A DNA stretch of 64,000 nt, from contig NZ_BMLQ01000003.1 of assembly GCF_014645315.1 (NCBI RefSeq), forward strand, positions 309,804-373,803. The letters are read 5' to 3'. The notes beneath the pieces were generated by a model. It was not told the origin of the DNA and searched no databases. It was given only the letters and a program-made list of their open reading frames with translations. This document shows, piece by piece, positions 34,413 to 44,237 of the stretch. The position numbers and the translations under genes are program-made. Within the stretch, counting starts at the first letter, position 1. Each line of letters begins with the position of its first letter. This stretch comes from Citricoccus zhacaiensis. GTDB lineage: Bacteria; Actinomycetota; Actinomycetes; Actinomycetales; Micrococcaceae.

Positions 34413-35029
34413 CCATCACCTCTCCCCGAGCGCCGCCGGATGGCGACGATCCCCGCAATGATCAACCCTGCAAGGGTACCCAATCCCATGCCCACCACGG
34501 CGCTGGCCCAGAACGGCAGGCCTGTCGCGCTGCCGGTGAACCAGCCGAGACCCACCATGTAGACGGACCACACAACAGAACCGATACCTGACAGGGCCAG
34601 GAACGGGCCCCAGGGGATGCCGGCGATCCCGGCGGCGGCCATGGACGCCGTCCGGCCGCCCGACACGAAGCGCAACACGAACAGGGAGGCATACCCCGGC
34701 GCCGGGCCGGCCTTGTCCAGCAGCCTCAGGATCCCCCGGTGGATGCGCTGGCCCCACGAGGCGCGGTCGAGCAGCCCGGTCAACTGGAACCGGAACAGGG
34801 CGTACAGCCCGATGTCCCCGGCCCAGCACCCCAGCCACGCTGCCAGCACGGAGGGGACCAGAGCCACGCTGCCCAGCTGGGACATGGCCCCCGAGCCGAT
34901 GACGAACAGTTCGCTCGGCACGGGCGGCACGGGCGCATCGACGGCCACCAGGACCGCGGTCAGGAGGTGGAACCACCCGCCCAGCGACTCGACCCAGGCG
35001 GTGTCCAAGCCCGCCTGCAGGTCCGTCAC
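34409..35029 (-). CDS. DedA-family membrane protein
   Basis: The 206-residue protein has the DedA/SNARE-associated fold: a re-entrant N-terminal segment VAVDAPVPPVPSELFVIGSGAM, an ALFRFQLTG loop, the conserved RFVSGGRTASMAAAGIAGIPWGPFLALSGIG (normally R-x-x-P-G-x-R), and terminal membrane helices. DedA proteins are linked to undecaprenyl- or phospholipid flipping and membrane homeostasis. The usual 'RFIPGVR' proline is replaced by Ser here. The GTG start overlaps the pseudouridine synthase stop by four bases. Confidence 0.82.
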   Translation of the reverse strand: MTDLQAGLDTAWVESLGGWFHLLTAVLVAVDAPVPPVPSELFVIGSGAMSQLGSVALVPSVLAAWLGCWAGDIGLYALFRFQLTGLLDRASWGQRIHRGILRLLDKAGPAPGYASLFVLRFVSGGRTASMAAAGIAGIPWGPFLALSGIGSVVWSVYMVGLGWFTGSATGLPFWASAVVGMGLGTLAGLIIAGIVAIRRRSGRGDG

Positions 35030-36045
35030 GCTCCCGGCTCCGGGCGTTCGGCCAGCGCCAGCCGGGAGCTGAACTGCCGTGGGGCACCGGTCAGCGGATC
35101 CGTGAACCCGATCGTGTGGGCCAGCAGCTGCAACGGCCGGTCGTAGTCGTCCGGGGCAGCGTCCAGCAGGACCGGATAGAAGGGGTCGTTGAGAATCCCC
35201 AGCCCGAGGGCGGCCAGGTGCACGCGCAGCTGATGGGTGCGTCCGGTCCGCGGATGCAGGCGGACGTGGGCGACGCCGGCCCCGGCCCAGGTGCCCGCGG
35301 AGACCCCGGTACCGATCAGCTCGATCCGGGTCTGGGCATTGGCCCCCACGGTCGGCCGGTTCGTCTTCCGGCCCGGTCGGGTGGCCTGGCCCAGGCAGCG
35401 GCCCGAGTCCCGGGGGCCGTAGTCCAGCGTGCGGGCGGTGAGCACACCCTTCACCTTGTCCATCCGGTTGCGGTAGGTCAGCGGGAACCGGCCGGCAGCG
35501 CCGCCGTCGGGAAGCGCCGAGACGGCCTCGTAGACCTTCCAGATCTGGCGCCGTTCGAAGAGCACCTGGTAGGCGCCCCGGGTGTCCGGATTGGTGGAGA
35601 ACATCACCACGCCGGCGGTCGCCCGGTCGAGGCGGTGCATGGGCACGAGATGGTCCAGCCCGAGCTGGTTGCGCAGCCGCACCAGTGCCGATTCCTGCAC
35701 GAAGCGTCCCCCCGGTGTGGTCGGCAGGAAATGCGGCTTGTCCGCCACCACCAGGTGCTCGTCCTGATGGAGCACCGTGATGGGGAAGGGGATGGGCGCC
35801 TCCTGCGGAACACTGCGGTAGTACCAGACGAAGTCGTGGGCGCTCAGGGGGGTGTGTTCGGTGACCGCGGTGCCGTCGGCGGCGCGGACCTCGCCGGTGC
35901 GGAAGCGTTCGACGATCCCCACCGGGTCCACATGGCCCCACCGGTGCAAAACGTAGGCCAGGATGGTGTCCCAACCGCTGTCCGGGACGGTGAGGCGGGT
36001 GGCGTTCACGCCGTCACGGACGGGCAGGGGCGGTTGCTGGGACAC
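35026..36045 (-). CDS. RluA-family pseudouridine synthase
   Basis: The 339-residue protein converts uridine to pseudouridine in RNA. The catalytic motif HRLDRATAG contains the essential Asp, and the C-terminal RTGRTHQLRVHLAALG block is canonical. The N-terminal ~100 residues (HRWGHVDPVGIVERFRTGEV and on) replace a typical S4 domain. A GTG start is used. It heads an operon with the DedA and coiled-coil membrane genes. Whether rRNA or tRNA is modified cannot be told. Confidence 0.9.
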   Translation of the reverse strand: MSQQPPLPVRDGVNATRLTVPDSGWDTILAYVLHRWGHVDPVGIVERFRTGEVRAADGTAVTEHTPLSAHDFVWYYRSVPQEAPIPFPITVLHQDEHLVVADKPHFLPTTPGGRFVQESALVRLRNQLGLDHLVPMHRLDRATAGVVMFSTNPDTRGAYQVLFERRQIWKVYEAVSALPDGGAAGRFPLTYRNRMDKVKGVLTARTLDYGPRDSGRCLGQATRPGRKTNRPTVGANAQTRIELIGTGVSAGTWAGAGVAHVRLHPRTGRTHQLRVHLAALGLGILNDPFYPVLLDAAPDDYDRPLQLLAHTIGFTDPLTGAPRQFSSRLALAERPEPGA

Positions 36046-36099
36046 GGCCCCAGTCTTCCAGACCCGCAGCGCCGCCTTCTACGCCGCCGTCACTCGCGG

Positions 36100-37290
36100 T
36101 CAGTCACCGGTGGTCTCGTCCGCGCTGGCGGGCCCGCGGTTCTCCGGCACGAGGACGGTGATGTTGCCGGGCCCGGGCTTCGTCCGGCCGGAGCGACCGG
36201 TGGGGATCTCCGCGCCGACGTCCGCGATGACCGACTCCAGCTCGGCCCCCGCCGGGACCACGCAGTCGCCGAGCAGGACCGACCGGGACACCCGGGCGCC
36301 GGCTTCCACCACCACGCCGGGACCGACGATGCTGTGCTCGACCTCGCCCCTGATCCGGCAGCCGGCCGTCACGAGGGACGCGGACACCGTGGCCCGGGTG
36401 TCGATCCAGGCCGGAGGGGCATGCTTCGGGTTCGTGATCAGGGGCCAGCCGGGCCGGTCCAGGTCCAGGCCGGTGCCGTCCAGCAGTTCCATGTGCGCCT
36501 TGAAGTAGGCCTCCACGGTGCCGACGTCCCGCCAGTACCCGTCCAGCCGGTAGGCGTGCGTTCTCCGGTGACCCACGAAGGCCGGGACGATCGACTCCCC
36601 GTAGTCGCCCAGGGAGTCACCGTCCGCGTCCCCGCGCTCCGCCGTGAGCCGGCGGGTCACCTGCCCGAGTGCGGCCACGTCGTAGATGAAGATCTCCGTG
36701 GCCACCACGCTGCCCTCCGGATCCTCGGGCTTGTGGTCGTAACGGGTGACCGTGTGGTCCGCGTCCACCTGCACCACCCCGAAGCGGGAGGGGTCCTCGT
36801 CCGTCTGCGTGGTCACCACGGTCAGCTCGGATCCCCGGGCGCGGTGCTGCTCCAGCGCCGGCCGCAGGTCGAACTGGTACAGGTGGTCGGCGCTGAGCAC
36901 CACCACGGTGTCCGCGCCGAAGGACTCCAGCAGGGGCACCTGCTGGTGCAGGGCGTGCCCGTTGCCGGCGGCGAAGCCCTCCTCGGTGCGCCCCTCGGCC
37001 GGGGGCAGCAGACGCAGGCCATGACGGGTGCCGTCCAGGTCCCACGGCCGGCCACCGGCCAGGTGCTGGTTGAGGGTGAAGGGCCGGTACTGCTCCACGA
37101 TCCACACGTCCTTCAGACCCGAGTTGGCCAGGTTGGACAGGACCACGTCGATGAGCCGGTACTGCCCGGCCACCGGGACGGCCGGTTTGGATCGGGCATC
37201 GGTCAGCGGGGACAGCCGGCTGCCCTGGCCTCCGGCCAGGACGAGGGCCACGGTGGAATGGGCACGGTCCTGCGGGAACGGATCGGCCAT
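36100..37290 (-). CDS. glgC: Glucose-1-phosphate adenylyltransferase (ADP-glucose pyrophosphorylase)
   Basis: The 396-residue enzyme makes ADP-glucose from ATP and glucose 1-phosphate for glycogen. The nucleotide-binding loop is LAGGQGSRLSPLTDARSKPAVPVAG, followed by YRLIDVVLSNLANSG. WILADH-type substrate contacts appear as VLSADHLYQFD and VGTVEAYFKAHMEL. The C-terminal third is a left-handed β-helix (VEHSIVGPGVVVEAGARVSRSVLLGDCVV). GGAGG lies 6 bases before the ATG. glgA, glgB and glgX are not in the window. The tail after residue ~370 is Pro/Gly-rich and polar. Confidence 0.92.
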   Translation of the reverse strand: MADPFPQDRAHSTVALVLAGGQGSRLSPLTDARSKPAVPVAGQYRLIDVVLSNLANSGLKDVWIVEQYRPFTLNQHLAGGRPWDLDGTRHGLRLLPPAEGRTEEGFAAGNGHALHQQVPLLESFGADTVVVLSADHLYQFDLRPALEQHRARGSELTVVTTQTDEDPSRFGVVQVDADHTVTRYDHKPEDPEGSVVATEIFIYDVAALGQVTRRLTAERGDADGDSLGDYGESIVPAFVGHRRTHAYRLDGYWRDVGTVEAYFKAHMELLDGTGLDLDRPGWPLITNPKHAPPAWIDTRATVSASLVTAGCRIRGEVEHSIVGPGVVVEAGARVSRSVLLGDCVVPAGAELESVIADVGAEIPTGRSGRTKPGPGNITVLVPENRGPASADETTGD

Positions 37291-37342
37291 CTGAGCCTCC
37301 TCGGGATCTGACGCCCCGGCCGCAGCTGATCGTCTGCGCGGG

Positions 37343-38260
37343 TCACTGCTGGCAACGCCTACACCAGTACAGCGTACGTGCCTCCCCGGAGGTATCCCCG
37401 AAGGCCTCCATGCTCACCGGCCCGCCGCAGCGCAGACAGCTCTCCCGCTGGCGGCCGTAGACCCAGTATGGCGGCGTGCTCCGCCGTTCCGGCCGGGCCG
37501 TGGGGAGCGTGACGCGCACGCCGTAGGGGGCGCCGTCGTCGGGCACCACGCTCGTGGTGGTGCGCCGGGGTGCCGGTCGGCCGGGCAGGGCCGGAGCCGT
37601 GTTGGCACGCATCAGGTCCCGGGCCAGGTCCACCAGGCCCGGCAGGTCTGGGACGGAGGAGACCGGCCGGTGCGGGTCCAGCCTGGCCAGCAGGAGGGCC
37701 TCGCAGCGGTAGATGTTGCCGATGCCGGAGAGCAGCCGTTGGTCCAGCAGGGCCAGTCCGATGGGCCGATCCGGGTCCGCGAGCAGCCGCCGGACCGCTT
37801 CCGCCCTCAGCTCGCCGGCGCGGTCAGGAGCTTCCCACTCCGGGTCCAGCAGGTCGGGACCGAGGAAGCCCAGCCGCTCCGGGACCTCAGCGGTGGGCAG
37901 GACTTCGAGCAGCCCCAGTTGGAACCCGACCACCTGGTGACGGGCCGTCTCCAGCACGCACCGGGCCTGCCAGCCGGGATGCCGCCAGCGCGGCGTGACC
38001 GGGGATCCGGCGCCGTCCACCCGGGTGTATGTCTCCCAGCGGCCCTCCATCTTGAGGTGGGAGAGCACGGTCAGTCCCTCGGCGGCGTCGACCTCGAGCA
38101 GGAGGTACTTGGCCCGGGGCCGGACCGAAAGCACCGTCGTCCCCGCAAGGTCCAGGGTGGCCAACCGGGGGACGCGGAAGTCGGTGCGGACTAGTTCCTG
38201 GCCTTCCAGCACCGGCCGCAGCCGGTCGGCCAGTCGGACGAGGGAGTCACCTTCGGGCAT
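37343..38260 (-). CDS. nei: Fpg/Nei-family DNA glycosylase (endonuclease VIII-like)
   Basis: The 305-residue enzyme excises oxidised pyrimidines and nicks the abasic site. It has the catalytic N-terminus MPEGDS (Pro2 nucleophile, Glu3), the helix-two-turn-helix GLALLDQRLLSGIGNIYRCEAL with the conserved Asn, and a C-terminal zinc finger CLRCGG...CRRCQQ. The 'MPEGDSL' start marks the actinobacterial Nei2 group rather than Fpg (MPELPE). It begins 3 bp after the lhr stop, in the common actinobacterial lhr-nei arrangement that couples a helicase with base excision repair. Confidence 0.92.
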   Translation of the reverse strand: MPEGDSLVRLADRLRPVLEGQELVRTDFRVPRLATLDLAGTTVLSVRPRAKYLLLEVDAAEGLTVLSHLKMEGRWETYTRVDGAGSPVTPRWRHPGWQARCVLETARHQVVGFQLGLLEVLPTAEVPERLGFLGPDLLDPEWEAPDRAGELRAEAVRRLLADPDRPIGLALLDQRLLSGIGNIYRCEALLLARLDPHRPVSSVPDLPGLVDLARDLMRANTAPALPGRPAPRRTTTSVVPDDGAPYGVRVTLPTARPERRSTPPYWVYGRQRESCLRCGGPVSMEAFGDTSGEARTLYWCRRCQQ

Positions 38261-38263
38261 GGC

Positions 38264-41200
38264 TCACGACCTGAACCTCAGCCCGGACGGGGACGAGTAG
38301 AACCCTGCCTCGGCCAGTGCCGTGGCCAGGGCGGTGCCCGTGATGGCTAGGCCGTTGACCTTCTCCAGGGACATCTTCTCCACCCGCGCGGTCCGCAGGG
38401 CCCATGCCAACGCCGTGGCCATCGCGCCGAGGGCCGGGGGGTCGTCCGAGAACAGCAGCAGGGTGCGCCCGCCCCGTTCGACGTACAGGGCCAGTTCACC
38501 GGCTACGAGGACGACGACGGCGCCCGCCTTCCGCCCGGGCCGTTGCCCGGTCGGCCGCACGCCGTCCGGGCCGGCAGGAAGTTCCGGCCAGGGCAGGGCC
38601 GCGCCGTAGGGGTTGGCGGGGTCGGTGGCCGCCAACGCGATGGCGTGCGGCGCGGGCTCTGCGCGGTGATCCTGCCAGGGCGACGGTGCCCCGGCGTGCT
38701 GGGGGGACGGCACGTCCTGCTGGGCGAACCCGCGCAGCCGGTCCACGGTGGCCCCCGTGGAGAACTGGGCGGCGCCGAGGTGCTCCACGTAGTAGCCGCG
38801 GCGGACCTGCCCGGCCTCCTCCATCCGGCTCAGCAGCCGGTACTGGGTGGCGAAGCCGCCGGTGACCTCCTCTGCCATCACGGAGCCGCGGGTGATGACG
38901 CCATAGCGGTCCAGCAGGTATTCGGCGGTGGCGTGCGCCCGGACGGTCGCATCAGCCGAGGGCTCGGGCAGCAGGGACCAGCGGCCGGCGGCCCGGGCCA
39001 CGTCCATCGGCCCCAGGTCCGCGGGCAGGCCACCGGCCGGACGCAACAGGGCATCCGTCCGTCCCGCTTCGGCGCCAAGACTGCCGGAGGCCTCCTCCAG
39101 CCGCTTCAGCCGAGACAGTCTCGCGCCGCGGCCGGGTCGTGCCGGCCTCGCCCGCGGCGACCGCGATCTGGACTTGTGCGCGGTGCGGCCCTGACCCAGC
39201 AGCCCGCGGATCGGGGCGAAGGTGTCGTTGCCCACGAGCCCGGCCCAGACCAGGTCCCAGAGGGCGCGGAGGAGCTCCCCGGAGGAGGCCCGCGGCGCCG
39301 GCTCGTCGCGCGTGACCTCCGTGACCTCCGCGGCAGCGAGGACGGTGCGCGCCCGCTCGGCGAGCTGGCCGAAGAACCAGGCGCCGCCGCCGTCGAGCAC
39401 GTCCAGCAGGGCCCGGTGTGCGGGACCGAGTTCGACGCCCTCGGTCCGGGCCAGGGACAGGTCCGCGGACTCGGCACTGTGGAAGGCGACCCAGCCGTCA
39501 TTGCCACTGGCGGCGGCCGTGCCGGACCAGAGGAACTCGCCACTGGCCAGCAACTCGTCCAGGAGAGCCGGCGTGTAGTCGCGGACGCGGGAGGGCAGGA
39601 CGTGGCTCTCCCACCCGCTGGCGGGCACGGGGACGCCGGAGAGCTGGTCGAGCACGGTGGCCACCCCGTCGATCCCGGACAGCGTGGCCGGGGAGCCGCC
39701 GCCGGAAGCCGGGGACAGGTGCTGCCAGTCGGCGAGGAATCGGGCATAGGCGGACTGCTCGACCGGTTCCACCTCCGCCCGCAGCGCCGCCAGGGACCGC
39801 CGTCGGATGCGCCGCAACACCTCGACCTCGCACCACTCGGTCTCGTGCGGGCCGGCGGGCCGGGAGTCGTCCCCGTCAGCACCGTGGCCGGCCGTGGGGC
39901 GGAACTGCCCCTCGGTCACGCGGTGCTCGGCGGAGAGCCGCTGCAGGACCTGGAGCACGACGGCGGCGCCCAGCCCCAGCGCCCTCCCGGCCTCGGCGGC
40001 GGTGAAGGGCCCGTGGGTCCGCGCATAGCGGGAGACGAGGTCACCGAGCGGATCCTCGACGGGCTCGATGAAGGCCACGGGAAGGCCCATGGGCAGGGCG
40101 ACACCGAGGGCATCGCGCAACCGGGCCGCGTCCTCCACGGCGGCATACCGGGTCTCGCCGTTGATCCTGACCCGCAGGGCCCGGTTCGCGGTGACGAGCT
40201 GGTCCAGCAATCCGATCGCCTCTGTGTGCTCGTGCGTCTCCTCGGCGGGACGTAAACGGGCTGCGGCACCCTCGGCGGTCAGGGGACCGAGCAGCCGGAG
40301 GAGGTCCGCGAGCCCCTCGGCGCCCTTGACCCGGCGGTCCGGGGAGAGCCGTTGCAGGTCCGCCTCCACCGTGGCCATGACGTCCGGATCCAGGAGGTCA
40401 CGCAACTCGGCGCGCCCCAGCAGCTCGTTGAGCAGGCCGGGGTCCAGGGACAGGGCGGCAGCCCGGCGTTCGGCCAGTGGGGAGTCGCCCTCGTAGATGA
40501 ACTGGGCCACGTAGCCGAACAGCAGCGACTGGGCGAAGGGTGAAGGGGTCTGCGTGGTGGTCTCCACCAGCCGCAGCGACTTCGCCTCGATCCGGGTCGC
40601 GAGGTCCTTGAGGGCCGGGAGGTCGTAGACGTCCTGGAGGCATTCGCGGACCGTCTCGAGGATGATCGGGAACTGCGGGTACTTCCGCGCGACCTCCAGC
40701 AACTGGGCCGAGCGCTGGCGCTGTTGCCACAGCGGGGAGCGTTTGCCGGGATCCCGGCGGGGGAGCAGCAGCGCCCGGGCGGCGTTCTCCCGGAACCGGG
40801 CGGCGAACAGGGCCGAACCGCCCACCTCGGCGGTGACGAGTTCCTCGAGTTCCTCCGCCGTGAAGAGGAACAGGTCCGCTCCGGGGGGCTCGTCCTCCAT
40901 CATCGGCACCCGCAGGACGATGCCGTCGTCGGCGGCCATCGCCGAGCCGTCCATGCCGTACCGCGCATGCAGCCGGGCGCCGACGGCCAGCGCCCACGGC
41001 GCGTGCACCGGCATCCCGAAGGGCGAGTGCAGCACCACGCGCCAGTCTCCGAGCTCGTCATGGAACCGCTCCACCACGAGGGTCTTCTCCGTGGGCAGCT
41101 GCCCGGTGGCCTCCCGCTGCTCGGTCAGGTACGCGCTCAGGTTGTCCTGGGCCCACTCGTCCAGTCCGGCCGCCGCCAGGCGCTCGGCCATCGGGTTACC

Positions 41201-43243
41201 GACGCCGGCCTGGTCCCCGCCCAGCCCGGCCGACACCTCGCGGCGGAAGGCCCCGACCGCCTCGCCGAGTTCGACGGGACGGCCCTCGGCATCGCCCCGC
41301 CAGAACGGGAGACGCCCTGGCTGCCCGAAGGCGGGGATCACGAGGACCCGGTCGTGGGTGATGTCCTGGATCTGCCAACTCGTGGCGCCGAGCACGATCA
41401 CGTCTCCCACGCGGGATTCGTAGACCATCTCCTCGTCGAGCTCGCCCACCCGGCGTCCGCCGGTACGCGCGGTGCCTGACGTGACCTTCGCGTCGCCGGT
41501 CTTCTCGTCCTCGGTGCCGGCGAGGAAGACACCGAAGAGGCCGCGGTCCGGGATGGTCCCGCCGGAGGTGACCGCCAGCCACTGTGAGCCGTTGCGTCCC
41601 GCCAGGGTGCCGGCCTCCCGGTCCCAGACCACGCGCGGGCGCAGCTCAGCGAACTCGTCCGAGGGGTAGCGGCCGGAGAGCAGGTCGAGTACCGACTCGT
41701 AGGCGGAATGCGGCAGGGTCGCGAAGGGCGCGGAACGGCGGAGCAGATCGAACCAGGCCTCGACGTCGAGCTCGTCCAGGGCACAGGCGGCCACGGTCTG
41801 CTGGGCCAGGATGTCCAGCGGGTTGGCCGGGATGGACATCGACTCGATCCTGCCGGAGAGCATGCGCTCGACCACCACGGTGGTGTCCACCAGGTCCCCG
41901 CGGTGCTTGGGGAAGAACCAGCCGGTGGAGGTCTCACCGACCTGGTGGCCGGCCCGGCCCACGCGCTGCAGCCCGGAGGCCACCGAGGGCGGTGACTCGA
42001 CCTGGATGACGAGGTCCACCGCGCCCATGTCGATGCCGAGCTCCAGCGAACTGGTCGCGACCACGCAGCGCAGCTGGCCGGACTTGAGCGCGTCCTCGAT
42101 GAGGGCTCGCTGTTCTTTGGAGACCGAACCGTGGTGCGCGCGGGCGAACTCGGTGCCGGTTCCCTGCGAGGCATGGCCGGCGGACTGGCCCGCGCCGCCC
42201 ATCAGCTGGGCAGGAGGACCGGACCGGCCGGCGTCGGGCACCGGGGGCAAATCTGGGGGTGGCTCCGCGACCTGGCGTTCCTCCCAGATCTCGTTGAGGC
42301 GGCCGGTGAGCCGCTCGGCGAGCCGGCGGGAGTTGGCGAAGACGATGGTGGAGCGGTTCGCCTCGATCAGGTCGACGATCCGCTCCTCCACGTGCGGCCA
42401 GATCGAGGCGTTCGTCTGCAGCCCGGAACCGGGTCCCAGGTCGTGGGCGGAGGGGGCCGAGGGAAGTTCGGTCATGTCCGGCACCGGGACGGTGACGTGC
42501 ACGTCCCAGGACTTAGTGGAGGCCGGGGCCACGATGCCCACCGGTTGGACGCCGCCGAGGAAGCGGGCGACCTCCTCCTTCGGCTCCACCGTGGCCGAGA
42601 GCCCGATCCGCTGGGCGGGCCTCGCCAGCAAGGCGTCGAGCCGTTCGAGGGAGACCGCGAGGTGGGCGCCGCGTTTGGTCCCGGCCACGGCGTGGACCTC
42701 GTCCACGATCACCGTCTGAACCCCCGCCAGGGTGGACCGTGCCTGGGAGGTCAGCATGAGGTAGAGAGATTCCGGGGTGGTGATGAGGATGTCCGGGGGA
42801 TGGCTGGCCAGCTGCCGGCGCTCGCGGGCCGGGGTATCCCCGGACCGCACGCCCACGCGGACGTCCGGGGCGGCCTCGCCGAGGCGCTTGGCCGTCTGGG
42901 TGATGCCGATGAGAGGCGCCCGCAGGTTGCGCTCGACGTCCACGCCCAGGGCCTTGAGCGGGGAGATGTAGAGGACGCGGGTCTGATTCTTGGCCGAGGG
43001 GGCACGCAGGAACCCGTCGAGGGCCCAGAGGAAGGCCGAGAGCGTCTTGCCCGAGCCGGTGGGCGCGACGACCAGCACATGCTGGCCGGAGGAGATGGCG
43101 TCCCAGGCGCCGAGCTGCGCGGTGGTCGGCGCGGCGAAGGCCCCCTCGAACCACTCGCGGGTGGCAGGGGTGAAGCGGGCAAGCACCTCGTCCGCAGCAG
43201 GTTCTGCGGCGACGGGTCGGGAGTCTCGGGCCATCGCGGCCAT
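38264..43243 (-). CDS. lhr: Lhr-type ATP-dependent DNA helicase
   Basis: The 1659-residue superfamily 2 helicase unwinds DNA:DNA and RNA:DNA duplexes 3'-5'. Motif I is [18 protein letters not shown] (about residues 60-77), motif II DEVH in [15 protein letters not shown], motif [16 protein letters not shown] and [11 protein letters not shown]. The Lhr-specific β-barrel/winged-helix core is followed by the long Lhr C-terminal domain found in full-length actinobacterial Lhr. A Pro/Gln/Gly insertion ([18 protein letters not shown] and on) sits between motifs in the second RecA lobe. The start at 43243 is chosen near homology onset; a second ATG at 43234 is possible. The frame extends far upstream over the divergent lipoprotein gene and is not used. 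Confidence 0.93.
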   Translation of the reverse strand: MAAMARDSRPVAAEPAADEVLARFTPATREWFEGAFAAPTTAQLGAWDAISSGQHVLVVAPTGSGKTLSAFLWALDGFLRAPSAKNQTRVLYISPLKALGVDVERNLRAPLIGITQTAKRLGEAAPDVRVGVRSGDTPARERRQLASHPPDILITTPESLYLMLTSQARSTLAGVQTVIVDEVHAVAGTKRGAHLAVSLERLDALLARPAQRIGLSATVEPKEEVARFLGGVQPVGIVAPASTKSWDVHVTVPVPDMTELPSAPSAHDLGPGSGLQTNASIWPHVEERIVDLIEANRSTIVFANSRRLAERLTGRLNEIWEERQVAEPPPDLPPVPDAGRSGPPAQLMGGAGQSAGHASQGTGTEFARAHHGSVSKEQRALIEDALKSGQLRCVVATSSLELGIDMGAVDLVIQVESPPSVASGLQRVGRAGHQVGETSTGWFFPKHRGDLVDTTVVVERMLSGRIESMSIPANPLDILAQQTVAACALDELDVEAWFDLLRRSAPFATLPHSAYESVLDLLSGRYPSDEFAELRPRVVWDREAGTLAGRNGSQWLAVTSGGTIPDRGLFGVFLAGTEDEKTGDAKVTSGTARTGGRRVGELDEEMVYESRVGDVIVLGATSWQIQDITHDRVLVIPAFGQPGRLPFWRGDAEGRPVELGEAVGAFRREVSAGLGGDQAGVGNPMAERLAAAGLDEWAQDNLSAYLTEQREATGQLPTEKTLVVERFHDELGDWRVVLHSPFGMPVHAPWALAVGARLHARYGMDGSAMAADDGIVLRVPMMEDEPPGADLFLFTAEELEELVTAEVGGSALFAARFRENAARALLLPRRDPGKRSPLWQQRQRSAQLLEVARKYPQFPIILETVRECLQDVYDLPALKDLATRIEAKSLRLVETTTQTPSPFAQSLLFGYVAQFIYEGDSPLAERRAAALSLDPGLLNELLGRAELRDLLDPDVMATVEADLQRLSPDRRVKGAEGLADLLRLLGPLTAEGAAARLRPAEETHEHTEAIGLLDQLVTANRALRVRINGETRYAAVEDAARLRDALGVALPMGLPVAFIEPVEDPLGDLVSRYARTHGPFTAAEAGRALGLGAAVVLQVLQRLSAEHRVTEGQFRPTAGHGADGDDSRPAGPHETEWCEVEVLRRIRRRSLAALRAEVEPVEQSAYARFLADWQHLSPASGGGSPATLSGIDGVATVLDQLSGVPVPASGWESHVLPSRVRDYTPALLDELLASGEFLWSGTAAASGNDGWVAFHSAESADLSLARTEGVELGPAHRALLDVLDGGGAWFFGQLAERARTVLAAAEVTEVTRDEPAPRASSGELLRALWDLVWAGLVGNDTFAPIRGLLGQGRTAHKSRSRSPRARPARPGRGARLSRLKRLEEASGSLGAEAGRTDALLRPAGGLPADLGPMDVARAAGRWSLLPEPSADATVRAHATAEYLLDRYGVITRGSVMAEEVTGGFATQYRLLSRMEEAGQVRRGYYVEHLGAAQFSTGATVDRLRGFAQQDVPSPQHAGAPSPWQDHRAEPAPHAIALAATDPANPYGAALPWPELPAGPDGVRPTGQRPGRKAGAVVVLVAGELALYVERGGRTLLLFSDDPPALGAMATALAWALRTARVEKMSLEKVNGLAITGTALATALAEAGFYSSPSGLRFRS

Positions 43244-43319
43244 GCTACGCCGGGACGCAGACGTCCTAGCCCTGTCACCTAAGGTGGGTGGACAGGGGAC
43301 CGCTGAGGAGCCGGGAGTC

Positions 43320-43760
43320 ATGATGAAGCGCAGGATCGGTACGGTACTGGGCCTCGGGGCCCTGCTGGTGGTCACCGGATGCAGCCAGGGAGGGACCGGG
43401 ATCGCACTCCTCGACGAGCCCGCGACCGGGCAGCTGGAGGCTCCCGCTTGGGAGGGCATCGATCCGCAGAGTGTGCGCTTCGTGGCCGAGAATGAGGGCG
43501 TGTCCTACTACCTGGCCATGCCCGCCGATCCTGAGATGGCCGGAGGAGTGTGCCTGGTGGCTGGCGAGCCGGGCGCCATCGCCTGTGGTGGACCGTCTCC
43601 TGCCGGTCCTCCGCCTGGTTCCCCGCTCCTGACCCTCGATTTCGGCACGGGAGAGGCCGCCGTGTTCCGTGATGGTGCCGACACCTCGGAACTGACGGAC
43701 GAGGGCTGGACCCAGGTTCACGAGAACCTGCTGGTGCGGGATTCCGAACGGGTCTCGTAG
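43320..43760 (+). CDS. Small secreted lipoprotein
   Basis: The 146-residue protein has a lipoprotein signal (KRRIGTVLGLGALLVVTGC) with the lipidated Cys at residue 21. The mature part is ~125 residues with two cysteines (CLVAGEPGAIACGG) likely in a disulfide. No family is recognised. Two ATGs in a row follow GGGAG. It is divergent from lhr and convergent with rlmH. Confidence 0.75.
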   Translation: MMKRRIGTVLGLGALLVVTGCSQGGTGIALLDEPATGQLEAPAWEGIDPQSVRFVAENEGVSYYLAMPADPEMAGGVCLVAGEPGAIACGGPSPAGPPPGSPLLTLDFGTGEAAVFRDGADTSELTDEGWTQVHENLLVRDSERVS

Positions 43761-43778
43761 GTGGACAAGACCACCGCC

Positions 43779-44237
43779 CTACACGTGGTGGTACGGCCGG
43801 CCGCCGGCGATCTCCTGGGCGCGGTAGAGCTGTTCGGCCACGACCAGGCGGACGAGCTGGTGCGGGAAGACGAGCTGGGACAGTGACCAGACGGTGTTGG
43901 CACGGGAATGCACGGAGCCGTCCACACCGTAGGCGCCGCCGATGACGAGGGTGACGGTCTGTCCGGCGTCGAACCGGCCCTGGAGGTGACGGGACAAGCC
44001 GGGCGAGTCGAAGTTGGTGCCGCGTTCGTCGAGCAGCACCAGGTGATCGCGCTCGCCGACCTTGGCCAGGATGCGGGTCGATTCCTCCTCGCGGGCCGCG
44101 TCCCCCTCGCGGGAGGAGTGGGGAAGCAGCTGCCAGGTGACATCGAAGGGTTTCTTGAGTCGTTTGACGTAGCGGTCGATCCCCTCGGACACCCAGGATT
44201 CGTGTTTCTTGCCGACGGCCAGGACCTTCACGCTCAT
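43779..44237 (-). CDS. rlmH: 23S rRNA (pseudouridine1915-N3)-methyltransferase RlmH
   Basis: The 152-residue SPOUT-class methyltransferase modifies helix 69 of 23S rRNA in the assembled ribosome. Diagnostic blocks are MSVKVLAVGKKHESW, LLDERGTNFDS, the knot region VTLVIGGAYGVDGSV, and the C-terminus LVVAEQLYRAQEIAGGRPYHH. Length and tail are exactly those of the family. The start overlaps the LysR stop by four bases, so it may be expressed together with the regulator. Confidence 0.95.
   Translation of the reverse strand: MSVKVLAVGKKHESWVSEGIDRYVKRLKKPFDVTWQLLPHSSREGDAAREEESTRILAKVGERDHLVLLDERGTNFDSPGLSRHLQGRFDAGQTVTLVIGGAYGVDGSVHSRANTVWSLSQLVFPHQLVRLVVAEQLYRAQEIAGGRPYHHV

Noticed and set aside
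43244-43459. Upstream extension of lhr
   Set aside because: It runs over the divergent lipoprotein gene and has no helicase homology; Lhr homology begins after 43243.
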